This document shows positions 17,936 through 26,944 of a DNA stretch of 64,000 bases, piece by piece (the first letter of the stretch is position 1; every line of letters begins with the position of its first letter). The position numbers and the translations under genes are program-made. The stretch comes from Arthonia radiata (Eukaryota; Ascomycota; Arthoniomycetes; Arthoniales; Arthoniaceae), in assembly GCA_002989075.1 (NCBI GenBank), contig PSQN01000016.1, positions 3,364,336 to 3,428,335 of the forward strand. The letters are read 5' to 3'. Below the pieces are notes generated by a model. The model saw nothing but the letters and a program-made list of their open reading frames with translations, had not been told where the DNA came from and searched no databases.

Positions 17936-18644
17936 GGTGAAACAAGATAGAAAGGCCCCTTCGGTATCAATGCGGGCTGTATCGGTCACTGGTGGTGAGC
18001 CGGAAGACACCAGCTTAGCGTTTGGTAAACCCTGGGTGGAAGAGTGAAAGACTGAGCGCACTTTATGCGATAATTGGACCAGCTTTAGACGCTCTGTATC
18101 AACAAAGGCCACTCAATCTCAGGCTTGCTGAGGCTCTGCGAAACGGTAATCTCAAGGCGAATCGACCTGAATTTTCAATCAAGCCTAACAGCTTGATAAG
18201 CCAATCCTAGCAGGTACCAGCTTGGCTCTATGTCGCACAAGCCAAACTAGGTCAAATTTTGTCAAGCTTACCTTTGCAATCTTTTTGCGTTACTGAGGTA
18301 CTCTTTGTCAAGCGTCTAACGTTGCCATTATATCGTCACTAAGGCGTCCGGGCGTTTTATTATCGTCGTCTTAGCGTCTGTCGCCTTGTCAAGCTAGACT
18401 GGCTTGGATTGCTACTTCCCAAAGCAATCCAGGTTTATATGCGCCAAGCCAAGGTTTCTCTCAATCAAGCCGTCTGATATTTGACTGGGCTTGGGAACCC
18501 TGCTTTCACCTGCACGTCCGGAAGACCCTGCGCGCTTGTAACATCTAGAATTCTTGGAGCATTCCAGCCACACTCCCGGCTGTCAAGTGTTCTGTATCTT
18601 CTTGCCGACATCCACTCTCAGAAGCGGACTCAAGGACACAGAAC
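17936..18644. other. AT-richer spacer with repeated short motifs
   Basis: A 700-base gap, visibly richer in A/T between about 18160 and 18480. It holds repeated TCAATCAAGCC and TTGTCAAGC motifs and a perfect short hairpin, described separately. No coding region is recognised. Confidence 0.5.
18175..18471. repeat. AT-rich segment bounded by 11-bp direct repeats, with hairpin
   Basis: TCAATCAAGCC occurs at 18175-18185 and again at 18461-18471. Between them TTGTCAAGC occurs three times, and TGGATTGCT (18405-18413) pairs perfectly with AGCAATCCA (18423-18431) across a 9-base loop. AGCCAA and TTGGCT also face each other near 18200-18230. The layout could be a decayed small non-autonomous transposon, but no clear terminal inverted repeats are seen. 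Confidence 0.4.
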
Positions 18645-19136
18645 ATGGCTCAACCTCCCACCCTTGATGTAGACAAGCCGCTTCCAGTGCTACCGCCAGA
18701 AATCATTTCCCTGATTGTTGACCATCTGCTCGACCAAATCATCCAACGGGCTACATCTACGCCCGGAGTCATTCGAAACATATCCTACCACCGTGTGGTC
18801 TCTAGGCTTGCCAAGCTCTCCAAGACAATGCTCGCATGCGTTGAGCGCCGCGTGAAGAGAGATTTCGAGTGCATGAAGAAGATGGCGTTTGCTTCGTCAG
18901 ATGCATGTCGGAGGGAGTAAGACGCCGAGGGTCATGAAGGCTTTTGTACATGCGAGGTGTGTTGGAGCTGCAGCGATACCTGTCGGCTGGCTGAGAGAGA
19001 CAAGAACATGGCGCAGCGTATATGCGTCACACACACAGTGCTGCAGCGGATGAGAGAAATCGCTGAGCATAGACGAGGTAATTATGGGCCTGTTCGCTTG
19101 CCACGAGCGCGGAATGATTCTGGGAATTTTGACTAA
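18645..19136 (+). pseudogene. FBC18: F-box-like family gene interrupted by one stop
   Basis: The first 91 codons hold a normal N-terminal half (PLPVLPPEIISLIVDHLL, residues 12-29; VVSRLAKLSKTMLACVERRV). They end in a TAA at 18918-18920. The same frame then stays open for 71 more codons to 19136 and encodes the expected second half: a Cys cluster (CTCEVCWSC) and the subgroup helix with RICVTHTVLQRMREI. With the flanking frame fully conserved, a single nonsense change is the simplest reading. A GTAAG sequence overlaps the stop, but splicing there would delete the conserved Cys segment. It is either a young pseudogene or a gene with a shortened product. Confidence 0.7.
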
Positions 19137-19514
19137 TGGCGACGCATAGTCTGATACCGCGCAAGCTGATGACCTCAACAACGACAAAGAGGTGCTGTGG
19201 TTGCTGAGGATCATGACGGTGTGGAGGAGACCGTGATTGGGGCTCAGTGTGTGAAAATCGCAGCGGCGGTGACAGTAGTGAAAACAAGCGAAGGAAGTCT
19301 AGTGAACATTTCGATATGCGAATGTGTCTCCTACCAGGCTCATTCTGAAGCTGCGGTATAACGTTGTCAATCACGTGGCAACTGTGCCAAGCGATCCTTT
19401 CGCGCGATGCCACTAGTTCTTTCGACTTGCAACCTCTCACAACTCTCCTATCCATCACACTCGCCGTTTGTACAAATCTCGCAAGATCGACGACAGCTTG
19501 CGTCACCAGAAACA
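19137..19514. other. intergenic, nothing recognised
   Basis: About 380 bases. A long minus-strand open frame overlaps it but has no recognisable content. The end is leader of FBC19. Confidence 0.45.
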
Positions 19515-20009
19515 ATGGAAACGGTTGACCTGCGTGACTTGCACATCAAAGCCAGACGTCCTCCAACGCTCCCACATGAAGTCATGCTCATGATCGCCGA
19601 CATCTACCTACAGCAAATCGTCGACAATGACATTGATGATTGGAAAAGCTGGCATGGCGCCAGAAAGTCACATGATGCGGCCCTGAACCTCGCCAAGGTT
19701 TCGACAGGATTCCTTGCTCACGTCAAAGGCCGCATCGATCAACATTTCGGGAAGATTGCACAAGCTGTGGCTGCCTCATACGACTCTTGGCGTCAGATGC
19801 AGCCTTGCGGACGTGGGCCATCGGACCCAGACCGTGATTTTTTGGCGTGTAACGGATGTGATGCGGTGGTGATGTATTTCTGGGGTATGAAGGCGTTGGC
19901 GAGAGATATGAGCATTACTTGCATGGCTCTGCTTCGCATGAGTAGAGTCGTGGCAAGGTGCGACTTCTCAGGTAAGTGCTGCCCTTTCGTCTTTTCCGTC
20001 GAACAATGA
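19515..20009 (+). CDS. FBC19: F-box-like/Cys-signature protein (3' subgroup)
   Basis: 164 aa as an unspliced frame. PPTLPHEVMLMIADIYL (16-32) and AALNLAKVSTGFLAHVKGRI (55-74) define the core. C98-x13-C112-x2-C115 is the signature and the subgroup helix (DMSITCMALLRMSRVVAR) follows. A good donor (CAG/GTAAGT) lies 40 bases before the stop, with a possible acceptor at the TAG near 20022, so the last 14 residues could be replaced by splicing. The start at 19515 is in AACAATGG context. It is closest to FBC20, with which it shares T(G/D)(F/I)LAHV. Confidence 0.75.
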   Translation: METVDLRDLHIKARRPPTLPHEVMLMIADIYLQQIVDNDIDDWKSWHGARKSHDAALNLAKVSTGFLAHVKGRIDQHFGKIAQAVAASYDSWRQMQPCGRGPSDPDRDFLACNGCDAVVMYFWGMKALARDMSITCMALLRMSRVVARCDFSGKCCPFVFSVEQ

Positions 20010-20343
20010 AAACTGAGTAGATGCGGAGGAAATGATCTGAACTGAAGACATCAAGGGAGGCTCGCAGCAGCCAGTCTCGTGTGTCCGACGCCGCAAAGCG
20101 CTATGGCCGGCTATGTGATGGTGAGAGGTTGAAGGAGTGAAGTGAGCATAACATGGTCGGCGGAATTTGTAGTCTTCTGGGTCACCGCTGAAGTATCAGA
20201 AGGCGGGAGTTTGCAGCTAAGCTTGCACTTGCTTGATCGAGCTAGGCAATGCACATCTTGACCCTCGGCACTCTCTCGTTCGATCCGCTATCTGCGAAGC
20301 CCACTCAGCCTCATCATCAACCCTTGCAAGTAAGAACGGCGAG
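20010..20343. other. intergenic, nothing recognised
   Basis: Spacer of about 330 bases between FBC19 and FBC20. No feature is recognised beyond the possible acceptor of FBC19 near 20022. Confidence 0.45.
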
Positions 20344-20975
20344 ATGACGACGGATCCAGACGCCAGTCAGAAAAAGTCGCTGCCGGTATTGCCATTCGAA
20401 ATCGTCCTCAAGATCATCGACTGTTGCCTTCTACAAGCAATCGATTGGAACGTGGCGCATGTCGACCTGTGGGATGATGATGATGGCGATCTCATCGAAT
20501 TTCATCACCAGGCTCTCGATCTCGCCGAATATCGACTGACATCCTCGCCCACGTGGAAAATCGTTTGTTTCAGCATTGGCTGGCTGTGAAGGATTTATGC
20601 GTCGCCTCGCGCAACACATGGCAGGAACGACAGCGGTTGCAACCCGGGTGCAAAGTAGTTTCGGGTGAATACTACAGTGATCGCGACCTATGCCGTGGTT
20701 GCCGAAGTTTGTACCTTCAGGCAAGGTTAGACAACGCGCTTGCGAAGGACATATGCATTACTTCTGTGGCTGTGAGTCGAGCATGGGAAACACTATTGCG
20801 GTGCAGAGCTGAGAAAGAATCTGGTAGGCGTAAGATCATGCTATGGCTGACTTTGCAATTGAGCGATTATCGACAGTGGGAGCGAACAGACCTGAACGAG
20901 TCGCTAGGTCAGGGTGAAAAAGTTCGACTGCGTCGCCTCGGACGGAGTCTGCGTCGGGTGGTCGTGACTTGTTGA
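20344..20975 (+). pseudogene. FBC20: frame-broken last member of the array
   Basis: The frame starting at 20344 gives the usual N-terminus (LPVLPFEIVLKIIDCCLLQ) and the start of the family helix (HHQALDLAEY), then leaves the family pattern near 20535 and stops at 20589. The neighbouring frame picks up exactly there with TDILAHVENRLFQHWL, aligning without gap to TGFLAHVKGRIDQHFG of FBC19. It runs to 20975 with C-x2-C (DLCRGCRSL), the subgroup helix (DICITSVAVSRAW) and a longer basic tail. A small indel of about one base around 20531-20540 therefore splits an otherwise complete gene. Either a fresh pseudogene or a sequencing error. Confidence 0.72.
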
Positions 20976-21227
20976 TGCCAAGTCTAGGGAGACCGTGTTG
21001 AACCTGTCGTGTGCGGCCGGAAATGGTTAATGGATTCAGGAACGTTCAGTCGTGAAGATTCATACCGCGCGAACTCCCTTGTACACACTACTGCGCAAAA
21101 CGCAAAGCTTGCAGGATCGAAAGCAGGTGACGGTTGACTGAGCCTTTCAAACGCAGATGCGCAACGTCATCATGTCTACTTTGCAGTGGCGGATGCTTCC
21201 ATCGATCAGAGAATTTTATTGTCCTGT

Positions 21228-23102
21228 TCAATCACCCTTTCGTTTGTTGCCTTCGTCCCAAAAGTCCCTTCCTACCCTATGTGCACTCCTATCTCTACCT
21301 TCACTGATGCGACTTCGTCCTCGTCTTTCGTCAAAGCCAATCCTTTCTTCGTCATCTACATCCTCATCGCCAATCTCAAAAGCATTACTCAGTTCAATGA
21401 GATCCCCGCCAGTTGTTGGTCCGAAACCAAGACCTGCAGAGTCGTTGCCTTGGTTCGTCCGACTGTTAGCCCTTTTGATGCCAGGCATGCTGGGCACAGT
21501 CAGTCCGCCGCCGCCAGGACCCTGCTGGTTCTTATATGCTTCGTTAATTTTCTTGCCGACACCGCGCATCCAGCCTTCAATCTGACCACCAATCTGCTCC
21601 AATGGGGTCGCGCCGCCTGGCGAATACTCTTCCTCGTCCTCCTCAGGAAACACGCCTTCTTGGGGCGGCGCCATTGAAGGTAGGTGCTTGGACACGGCAC
21701 GGGTGAATTTGTCTTGGCCGGGGCCAGGCGCCGATTCCCCCTTACCGCGTAGCGTTCCGACACCACCCGGTCCACTCATCTGCGCGGCCCAGCTCACGCC
21801 ACCGTTTCCTTTCGCACTTCCGGAGGATCCGCGCTTACGGTGTTGGCCGGCCAAGGTACGAGCTGATGCTGTGTCGCTGACTGTGATGGACGGTCGGGGC
21901 AGGTCGAAAGACGCAGACGGCGTGTCTAGGTCAGAGTAGCTGTGAGATTTCCGTCGGGCGCGCGGGAAAAAGCCGAGATCTCTGCGGGACAGTCGACCTA
22001 TCTCTGTAGGCGCTCGATGACCGTCAAGTTGAACCCACGAGTCGTGCTTCCAAGGTTTCTCTTCTTCGGCTTTCTGAGACAATGCAGGCGAGGGAAACGA
22101 GCGCGGTGGCATGCGAGATGACCCAGAATTCGGTGGGCTGGGTATCGCTGTGCCACCAAATGCAGTGTCACCAAACCCCTGTTGCACCGGCCTCGGAGTC
22201 TTGTCTTTGTCAGCATGGCTGCCATCAAGCTTCGGAGACGCTGGTGCCGTATCGGCCGGGGTTGCTGCAGGAGGCGACGGGCAAGGCCGGCCTTTGAGGC
22301 CACTTGCGTCCACAGGAATGACCACAGTCTTGCGCGTCTGCACGACGTCCGAATACATTCGGTTTGACTTTTTGAGCACTGGCATCGGACAGCCATACTT
22401 GATACTTAGCCCAGCCAGCGTGTCCATCTTCGTGACGTGATGTATGTAGACCATCGCTTCTCGGTCTTCGTTCTCGCCAGGAGGAGCGGACGTGCTTTCG
22501 AAATCATCTGACGTTCGCCTCTTGACTCGCAGGTTGTCTAGCGAAGGGTTCGCGTTTGACATGAGCAGTTCCTGTCGCTTGCGCTCTCTTACCAAGGCTC
22601 TCCGCTGCTCCTTGGTGCCCACTCCAGGTTGTGATTGTTCCCGCAAGGATGGTCCCCATTGCTGTTTTTGCCCATGTGTGGCTTCTACGGGTCTTCGAAT
22701 GCGCTGTGGAGATTTGTCTTTAACCAGCTCGTCGGTGCCGTCATTGCCAAGCATATTGCTGGCAAGGCCTTGCAAGGATGTCCATGATTTTCCCCATAGC
22801 CCCGAGAATTGGTCCGCCAGATCGGAGCCAAGCCGCTCGCCATTGCGACCGGGCGAATCGCCGATGAAATTTGAACGATGGTGTGAAGGAGACCTGGAGG
22901 GATGCGTGCTCGGGATTGGCGAGGGAACGCGGGAGTTGAAAGGGGACTCTAGGGGCGCGGAAGAGAATGGTGTAGCTATGCTGTTGACCGGTCTGCCGTT
23001 CACAAGTTCTTCAGAGCCTTCGTCAAGGCCTGATATGAGTCTCTTGTTGCGCGGACGGAGAGAGTTGGGTTGAGAGCCATTGGCAGATCTCGGCTGAGAC
23101 AT
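21228..23102 (-). CDS. LysM-domain protein, no signal peptide
   Basis: 624 aa, single exon. It begins with a Ser/Pro/Arg-rich region without a signal peptide or membrane segment. One LysM-type module lies at about 218-264 (YIHHVTKMDTLAGLSIKYG ... VVIPV), with the typical D-T-L-x-G-x-S and final V-x-I-P. The rest is disordered, with basic and Ser-rich stretches, an acidic EEDEEE run and a conserved-looking C-terminal DLIELSNAFEIGDED segment. Secreted fungal LysM effectors bind chitin, but the missing signal peptide argues for a cytosolic or organelle-associated protein as seen in several ascomycete families. The start at 23102 is the first ATG. It runs opposite to, and converges with, the FBC array. 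Confidence 0.85.
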   Translation of the reverse strand: MSQPRSANGSQPNSLRPRNKRLISGLDEGSEELVNGRPVNSIATPFSSAPLESPFNSRVPSPIPSTHPSRSPSHHRSNFIGDSPGRNGERLGSDLADQFSGLWGKSWTSLQGLASNMLGNDGTDELVKDKSPQRIRRPVEATHGQKQQWGPSLREQSQPGVGTKEQRRALVRERKRQELLMSNANPSLDNLRVKRRTSDDFESTSAPPGENEDREAMVYIHHVTKMDTLAGLSIKYGCPMPVLKKSNRMYSDVVQTRKTVVIPVDASGLKGRPCPSPPAATPADTAPASPKLDGSHADKDKTPRPVQQGFGDTAFGGTAIPSPPNSGSSRMPPRSFPSPALSQKAEEEKPWKHDSWVQLDGHRAPTEIGRLSRRDLGFFPRARRKSHSYSDLDTPSASFDLPRPSITVSDTASARTLAGQHRKRGSSGSAKGNGGVSWAAQMSGPGGVGTLRGKGESAPGPGQDKFTRAVSKHLPSMAPPQEGVFPEEDEEEYSPGGATPLEQIGGQIEGWMRGVGKKINEAYKNQQGPGGGGLTVPSMPGIKRANSRTNQGNDSAGLGFGPTTGGDLIELSNAFEIGDEDVDDEERIGFDERRGRSRISEGRDRSAHRVGRDFWDEGNKRKGD

Positions 23103-24588
23103 AGCCTTAAGGAGAAGCCGTGAAGAGGAGGAGGGAGCGTGCTTCGAGCTCCGGCCGTTGCTACACTCATCTAGCCATACGAGAGTGGAATGCCATGGCC
23201 GTTGTCGCGCGACGAGTGGCCTGAGCTGCAGTGTAAGGAGGAGGTTAAGAGGTGGTGAAACGAGGTATCAAGGCACGTCGCCGCAGCATCCATGTCAGCA
23301 TCAAAATGCCGCGTAATCAGCGTCGACTCCCCTTGTCGCACGCCTTGCAGGGCTGAGCATGTGACAGTCTCTCCCATTCCCTTGCCGCCCTTCTCTGTAG
23401 CCGCCTCCGCTTTTTTCCGACTGCGCACCCGCGTCCGTCTTCAAATATTACGCTCTTGATCCTTTGTGAAACATTCGTGTCATCCTCATCCCGATGTCAT
23501 CTCAAACCGCGTTCCCAGCATGAAGCGCGTGCATCACCATCCGAAGATGACAAGCTTCAAGTCGAAGCAGATGACTGTCCAGGGTCTGGCTCATGCCACC
23601 CGACGGACGCTCGTGCGCCGACGTAGTGAACAGAACTCCTCCTGTTCATGGTCATTCTTGTCGTCTCCTGACCCCTGGATCTAGGATTAGCAGGAGTACA
23701 GCTGTACTCTGTGCAGTCTCCGCCAAGCTTTGATCTACCAGATTGTACCGTTGTGGCGCTAAGGCGGTCCTAGAAGGTCGTTTCCCGTTCTGCCAATCCC
23801 GTCTTGGTTCCACTCGTATTTCTCAAGACTCCCGCGCCCTGTACCTTGTCCATCGTAACGCCCTCCATCAGAGCGCTTACCTCTGTTGGCGAATGCTTTT
23901 AGAGGCCACGCGACTTCAAGTCCTGGAGTAACGCCTCCCTTGTCAGTCTCCTGCTCTTTGCGTCTGCATAGCAAGATTACGTGTAACCTCGAAGCACGCC
24001 TTCTCGCCCGTCGTGGCCACTTTCCGCACAAGCACAATATCAAGGCAGATTCCTTAACGAGCGTTCGATGCGAGCAGAAAGCAGCCGTGCGAGGCGGCTC
24101 GATACACTCTCGCACTAGTATTGTGGGCATCCGTGCGGGAGCTTCTTTGCTGCATTGAACCAAGTCTTTAGCTTCTCCTGCACAATCCGGCGAAGCGGGT
24201 CGCAACAAGTATCTATCTCGCATCGTTCAGCACAACCTTGTCGCGAGATGCGAAAACATGACCACGTTTCTCCTTGCGCAAAGACAGTAGCCTATTGCTG
24301 GCCCCAGTTAGCGCGTGAGCTATGGGACTGGTCTCCTGGCATGGTCGGCCATGGTCATGCGGGAGATCTGCAATAATGTCACTGTGCTGTATATCTTCTT
24401 TCTGATGTCCACTCTGCTCCCGCGAACCTCTTCATTTCCATTCTCAGCCATCGTTTTGAATAACACATTGTCGGCGTTGCTCATACGTCGCACGTCCTGT
24501 ACAGTCAGTCAGTCAGTCCTTCTTTTTACGCAACTACACTACCAACCTTTGTCGATCTTTTCCTTTTACTGCTACATATCATATCAAG
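23103..24588. other. intergenic between divergent LysM and mannosidase genes
   Basis: About 1.5 kb shared upstream region. Open frames on both strands (for example 23759-24223 minus) carry no recognisable motif. The last 100 bases are a pyrimidine-rich leader containing a short CAGT repeat (CAGTCAGTCAGTCAG near 24500). Confidence 0.45.
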
Positions 24589-26268
24589 ATGCGCTTCATA
24601 GGATCCTTGGCTGCCACTGTCTTGCTGGCCCATTCGTGCACGGCAGGCTCCGTACTACCAAAGAAACAACAAGCTCCAAGACAGGTATCCTCTGCGAACC
24701 TTCCGCTCGCAAGCTCAAGCTATGGAAAAGTAACCTCTGCCGCACCGGCACCCGTCACGCCACGGCCTCCTGTAGAAGACAGAGCACAGCAGATCAAGGA
24801 TGCGTTTGTATTCGCCTTTGATGGTTACCTCGAGTACGCTTTCCCTGCGGACCAACTCAAACCCATATCCTTGCAGCCAACGAATCCGCGCAACGGTTGG
24901 GGCGCGTCTGCCATCGATGGACTGGACACTGCGCTTGTCATGGGGCTTGGTGATATTGCCAACACCATCCTAGATTACATCCCGAGTGTTAACTTCGGAG
25001 TGTCTATTGACAACGAAGCAGTCAGCTTGTTCGAGACGACCATCCGCTATGTGGGCGGCTTGCTCTCCGCGTACGATCTTCTGCACGACGGACCTTTGGC
25101 GAGCCTGGCGACTAACCCGCAGAACGTTGAGGCCTTGCTGTCACAGGCAGAGGGTCTGGCCAACAACCTATCCTATGCGTTTGAGACACCCAGCGGCATA
25201 CCGCAGAACAACCTGTACTTCAACAACCGAAGCAATGATGGTGCTACCACCAACGGTCTGGCCACGGCGGGAACGCTCGTGATGGAGTGGACACGCTTGA
25301 GTGACCTGTCTGGCAATACGACCTATGCGGAGCTCTCACAAAAGGCTGAAAGCTACCTGATCAACCCTAATCCCGAGGGTGTTGCTTTCCCAGGCCTCGT
25401 GGGTCAAAACATTGGCATTGCCGACGGAAGGTTCCAAGACGCCTTTGGTGGCTGGATTGGCGGAAGCGACAGCTTCTTTGAGTATCTAATCAAGATGTAC
25501 ATCTATGACCCAGTCCGGTTCGAGAGCTACAGGGATTTCTGGGTCCTCGCCGCGGACTCCTCGATATCCAAGCTCGCATCGCACCCCTCCTCTCGCACTG
25601 ATCTCACATACCTAGCCGAGTACAATGGACAGCAGCTCATTCTCGAGTCTGAGCATTTGGCGTGTTTCGACGGTGGCAATTTCCTGCTCGGAGGTCAGGT
25701 GCTGAACCGACCAGACTATGTCCAGTTCGGTCTTGCGCTCACTGATGCATGCCACAACACTTACAACTCCACGTTGACCAAGATTGGACCGGAGACGTTC
25801 GACTGGGATGCGAGCTCCGTTCCAGCGGATCAATTAGACTTTTACAACGAGCACGGCTTCTATATCACGAATCCAGCCTACGATCTCAGGCCTGAAGTTA
25901 TCGAGAGCTACTACTATGCTTATCAGATCACCGGCAATACTACCTATCAAGACTGGGCGTGGGATGCATTCGTTGCGATCAATCAATACACCCGAGCGCC
26001 TCAAGGCTTTTCTCAGATCTCCGACATCAACGCGCCAAATGGTGGCACACAAGCAGACAACCAGGAAAGCTTCCTATTTGCGGAGACGTTCAAATACCTT
26101 TACCTGATTAACGCGCCGGTAAGAGTTCACGCATTTTCGATGTGATGCCGCTGACCTTCATCACAGCAAGCAGTATACGATGTCGCTCAAGGCGCTACAG
26201 GCCGAAACATGTGGGTCTTCAACACGGAGGCGCATCCGTTCAAGATCGCCCCTACTGCAGCAAAATGA
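24589..26268 (+). CDS. secreted GH47 alpha-1,2-mannosidase
   Basis: Two exons, 24589-26118 and 26167-26268, with a 48-nt intron (CTGAC branch, CACAG acceptor) that keeps phase. Product 543 aa, normal for class I mannosidases. A signal peptide covers about residues 1-19. Family motifs are in order: GASAIDGLDT, FETTIRYVGGLLSAYDLL, FGGWIGGSDSFFEYLIKM, SEHLACFDGG, LRPEVIESYYYAYQ and, encoded by the second exon, FNTEAHP, which holds the calcium-binding Thr. The enzyme trims terminal alpha-1,2-mannose from N-glycans in the secretory path or outside the cell; several N-x-S/T sites are present. Start in TCAAGATGC context. Confidence 0.93.
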
Positions 26269-26944
26269 TTTCTCCGACATCATCACCTTTCGTAATCATG
26301 GTTGATTGTGTGGCACTGCTACTCTATGATCGGCAGCGTTTGGGCAATATTCAACATGGAGTTTGGAACGTCAAGCAACACACAACACATACCCGTATGC
26401 CATAAATTAATGTTTTACTTCTTGGTCCTTGGCTGTTCGCTCGTTTTACTAAGTACAATGGGCTCACTTCATGTTGCGTACCTGCATGAGTCGTCTGCTA
26501 CTGCCACGTTGGGCATACGCGCTTCAATAGATGTTGTTCACTCTCTCACTGTCAGGCGTAAGCGTTTCTTATCATGCACACGCAGGCACCTTTGCCACCA
26601 TGTTCTATTCACTTTCGTATTGTTGTTGACTTCAGGTAATCACACGCGCCTGCCTTCGCTTGGAGGAGACCCCTTAGTATGCTTTAAGTATCAGCCTTCA
26701 GCATCTCCCTCTCCTTCTCTACTACATCCTCAATCAACTTCACGTTCCTCTTTCAACCATCAATATCAACCAACGCTTATATTAAACGCCATTCAAACAT
26801 CGCCGGAAGACCAGACAGCAGGTTCACACACCAAGTCTACGTGATCACCAACCTCGATCCTCCCCAATCTCCATCCTCCTTACTTATCCAAACCCTCATT
26901 CTTCACTTGTTGCTCGACAACGAACTCAGCTCATCCAAACTACC
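26269..26944. other. intergenic; leader of next gene
   Basis: About 675 bases. The 3' 200 bases are strongly CT-rich, typical of a promoter/5' UTR of a well-expressed fungal gene. Nothing else is recognised. Confidence 0.5.

Noticed and set aside
18918-18920. Splicing at GTAAG to bypass the FBC18 stop
   Set aside because: Any acceptor far enough downstream would delete the conserved Cys segment, and the frame across the stop is conserved, so a nonsense change is simpler.
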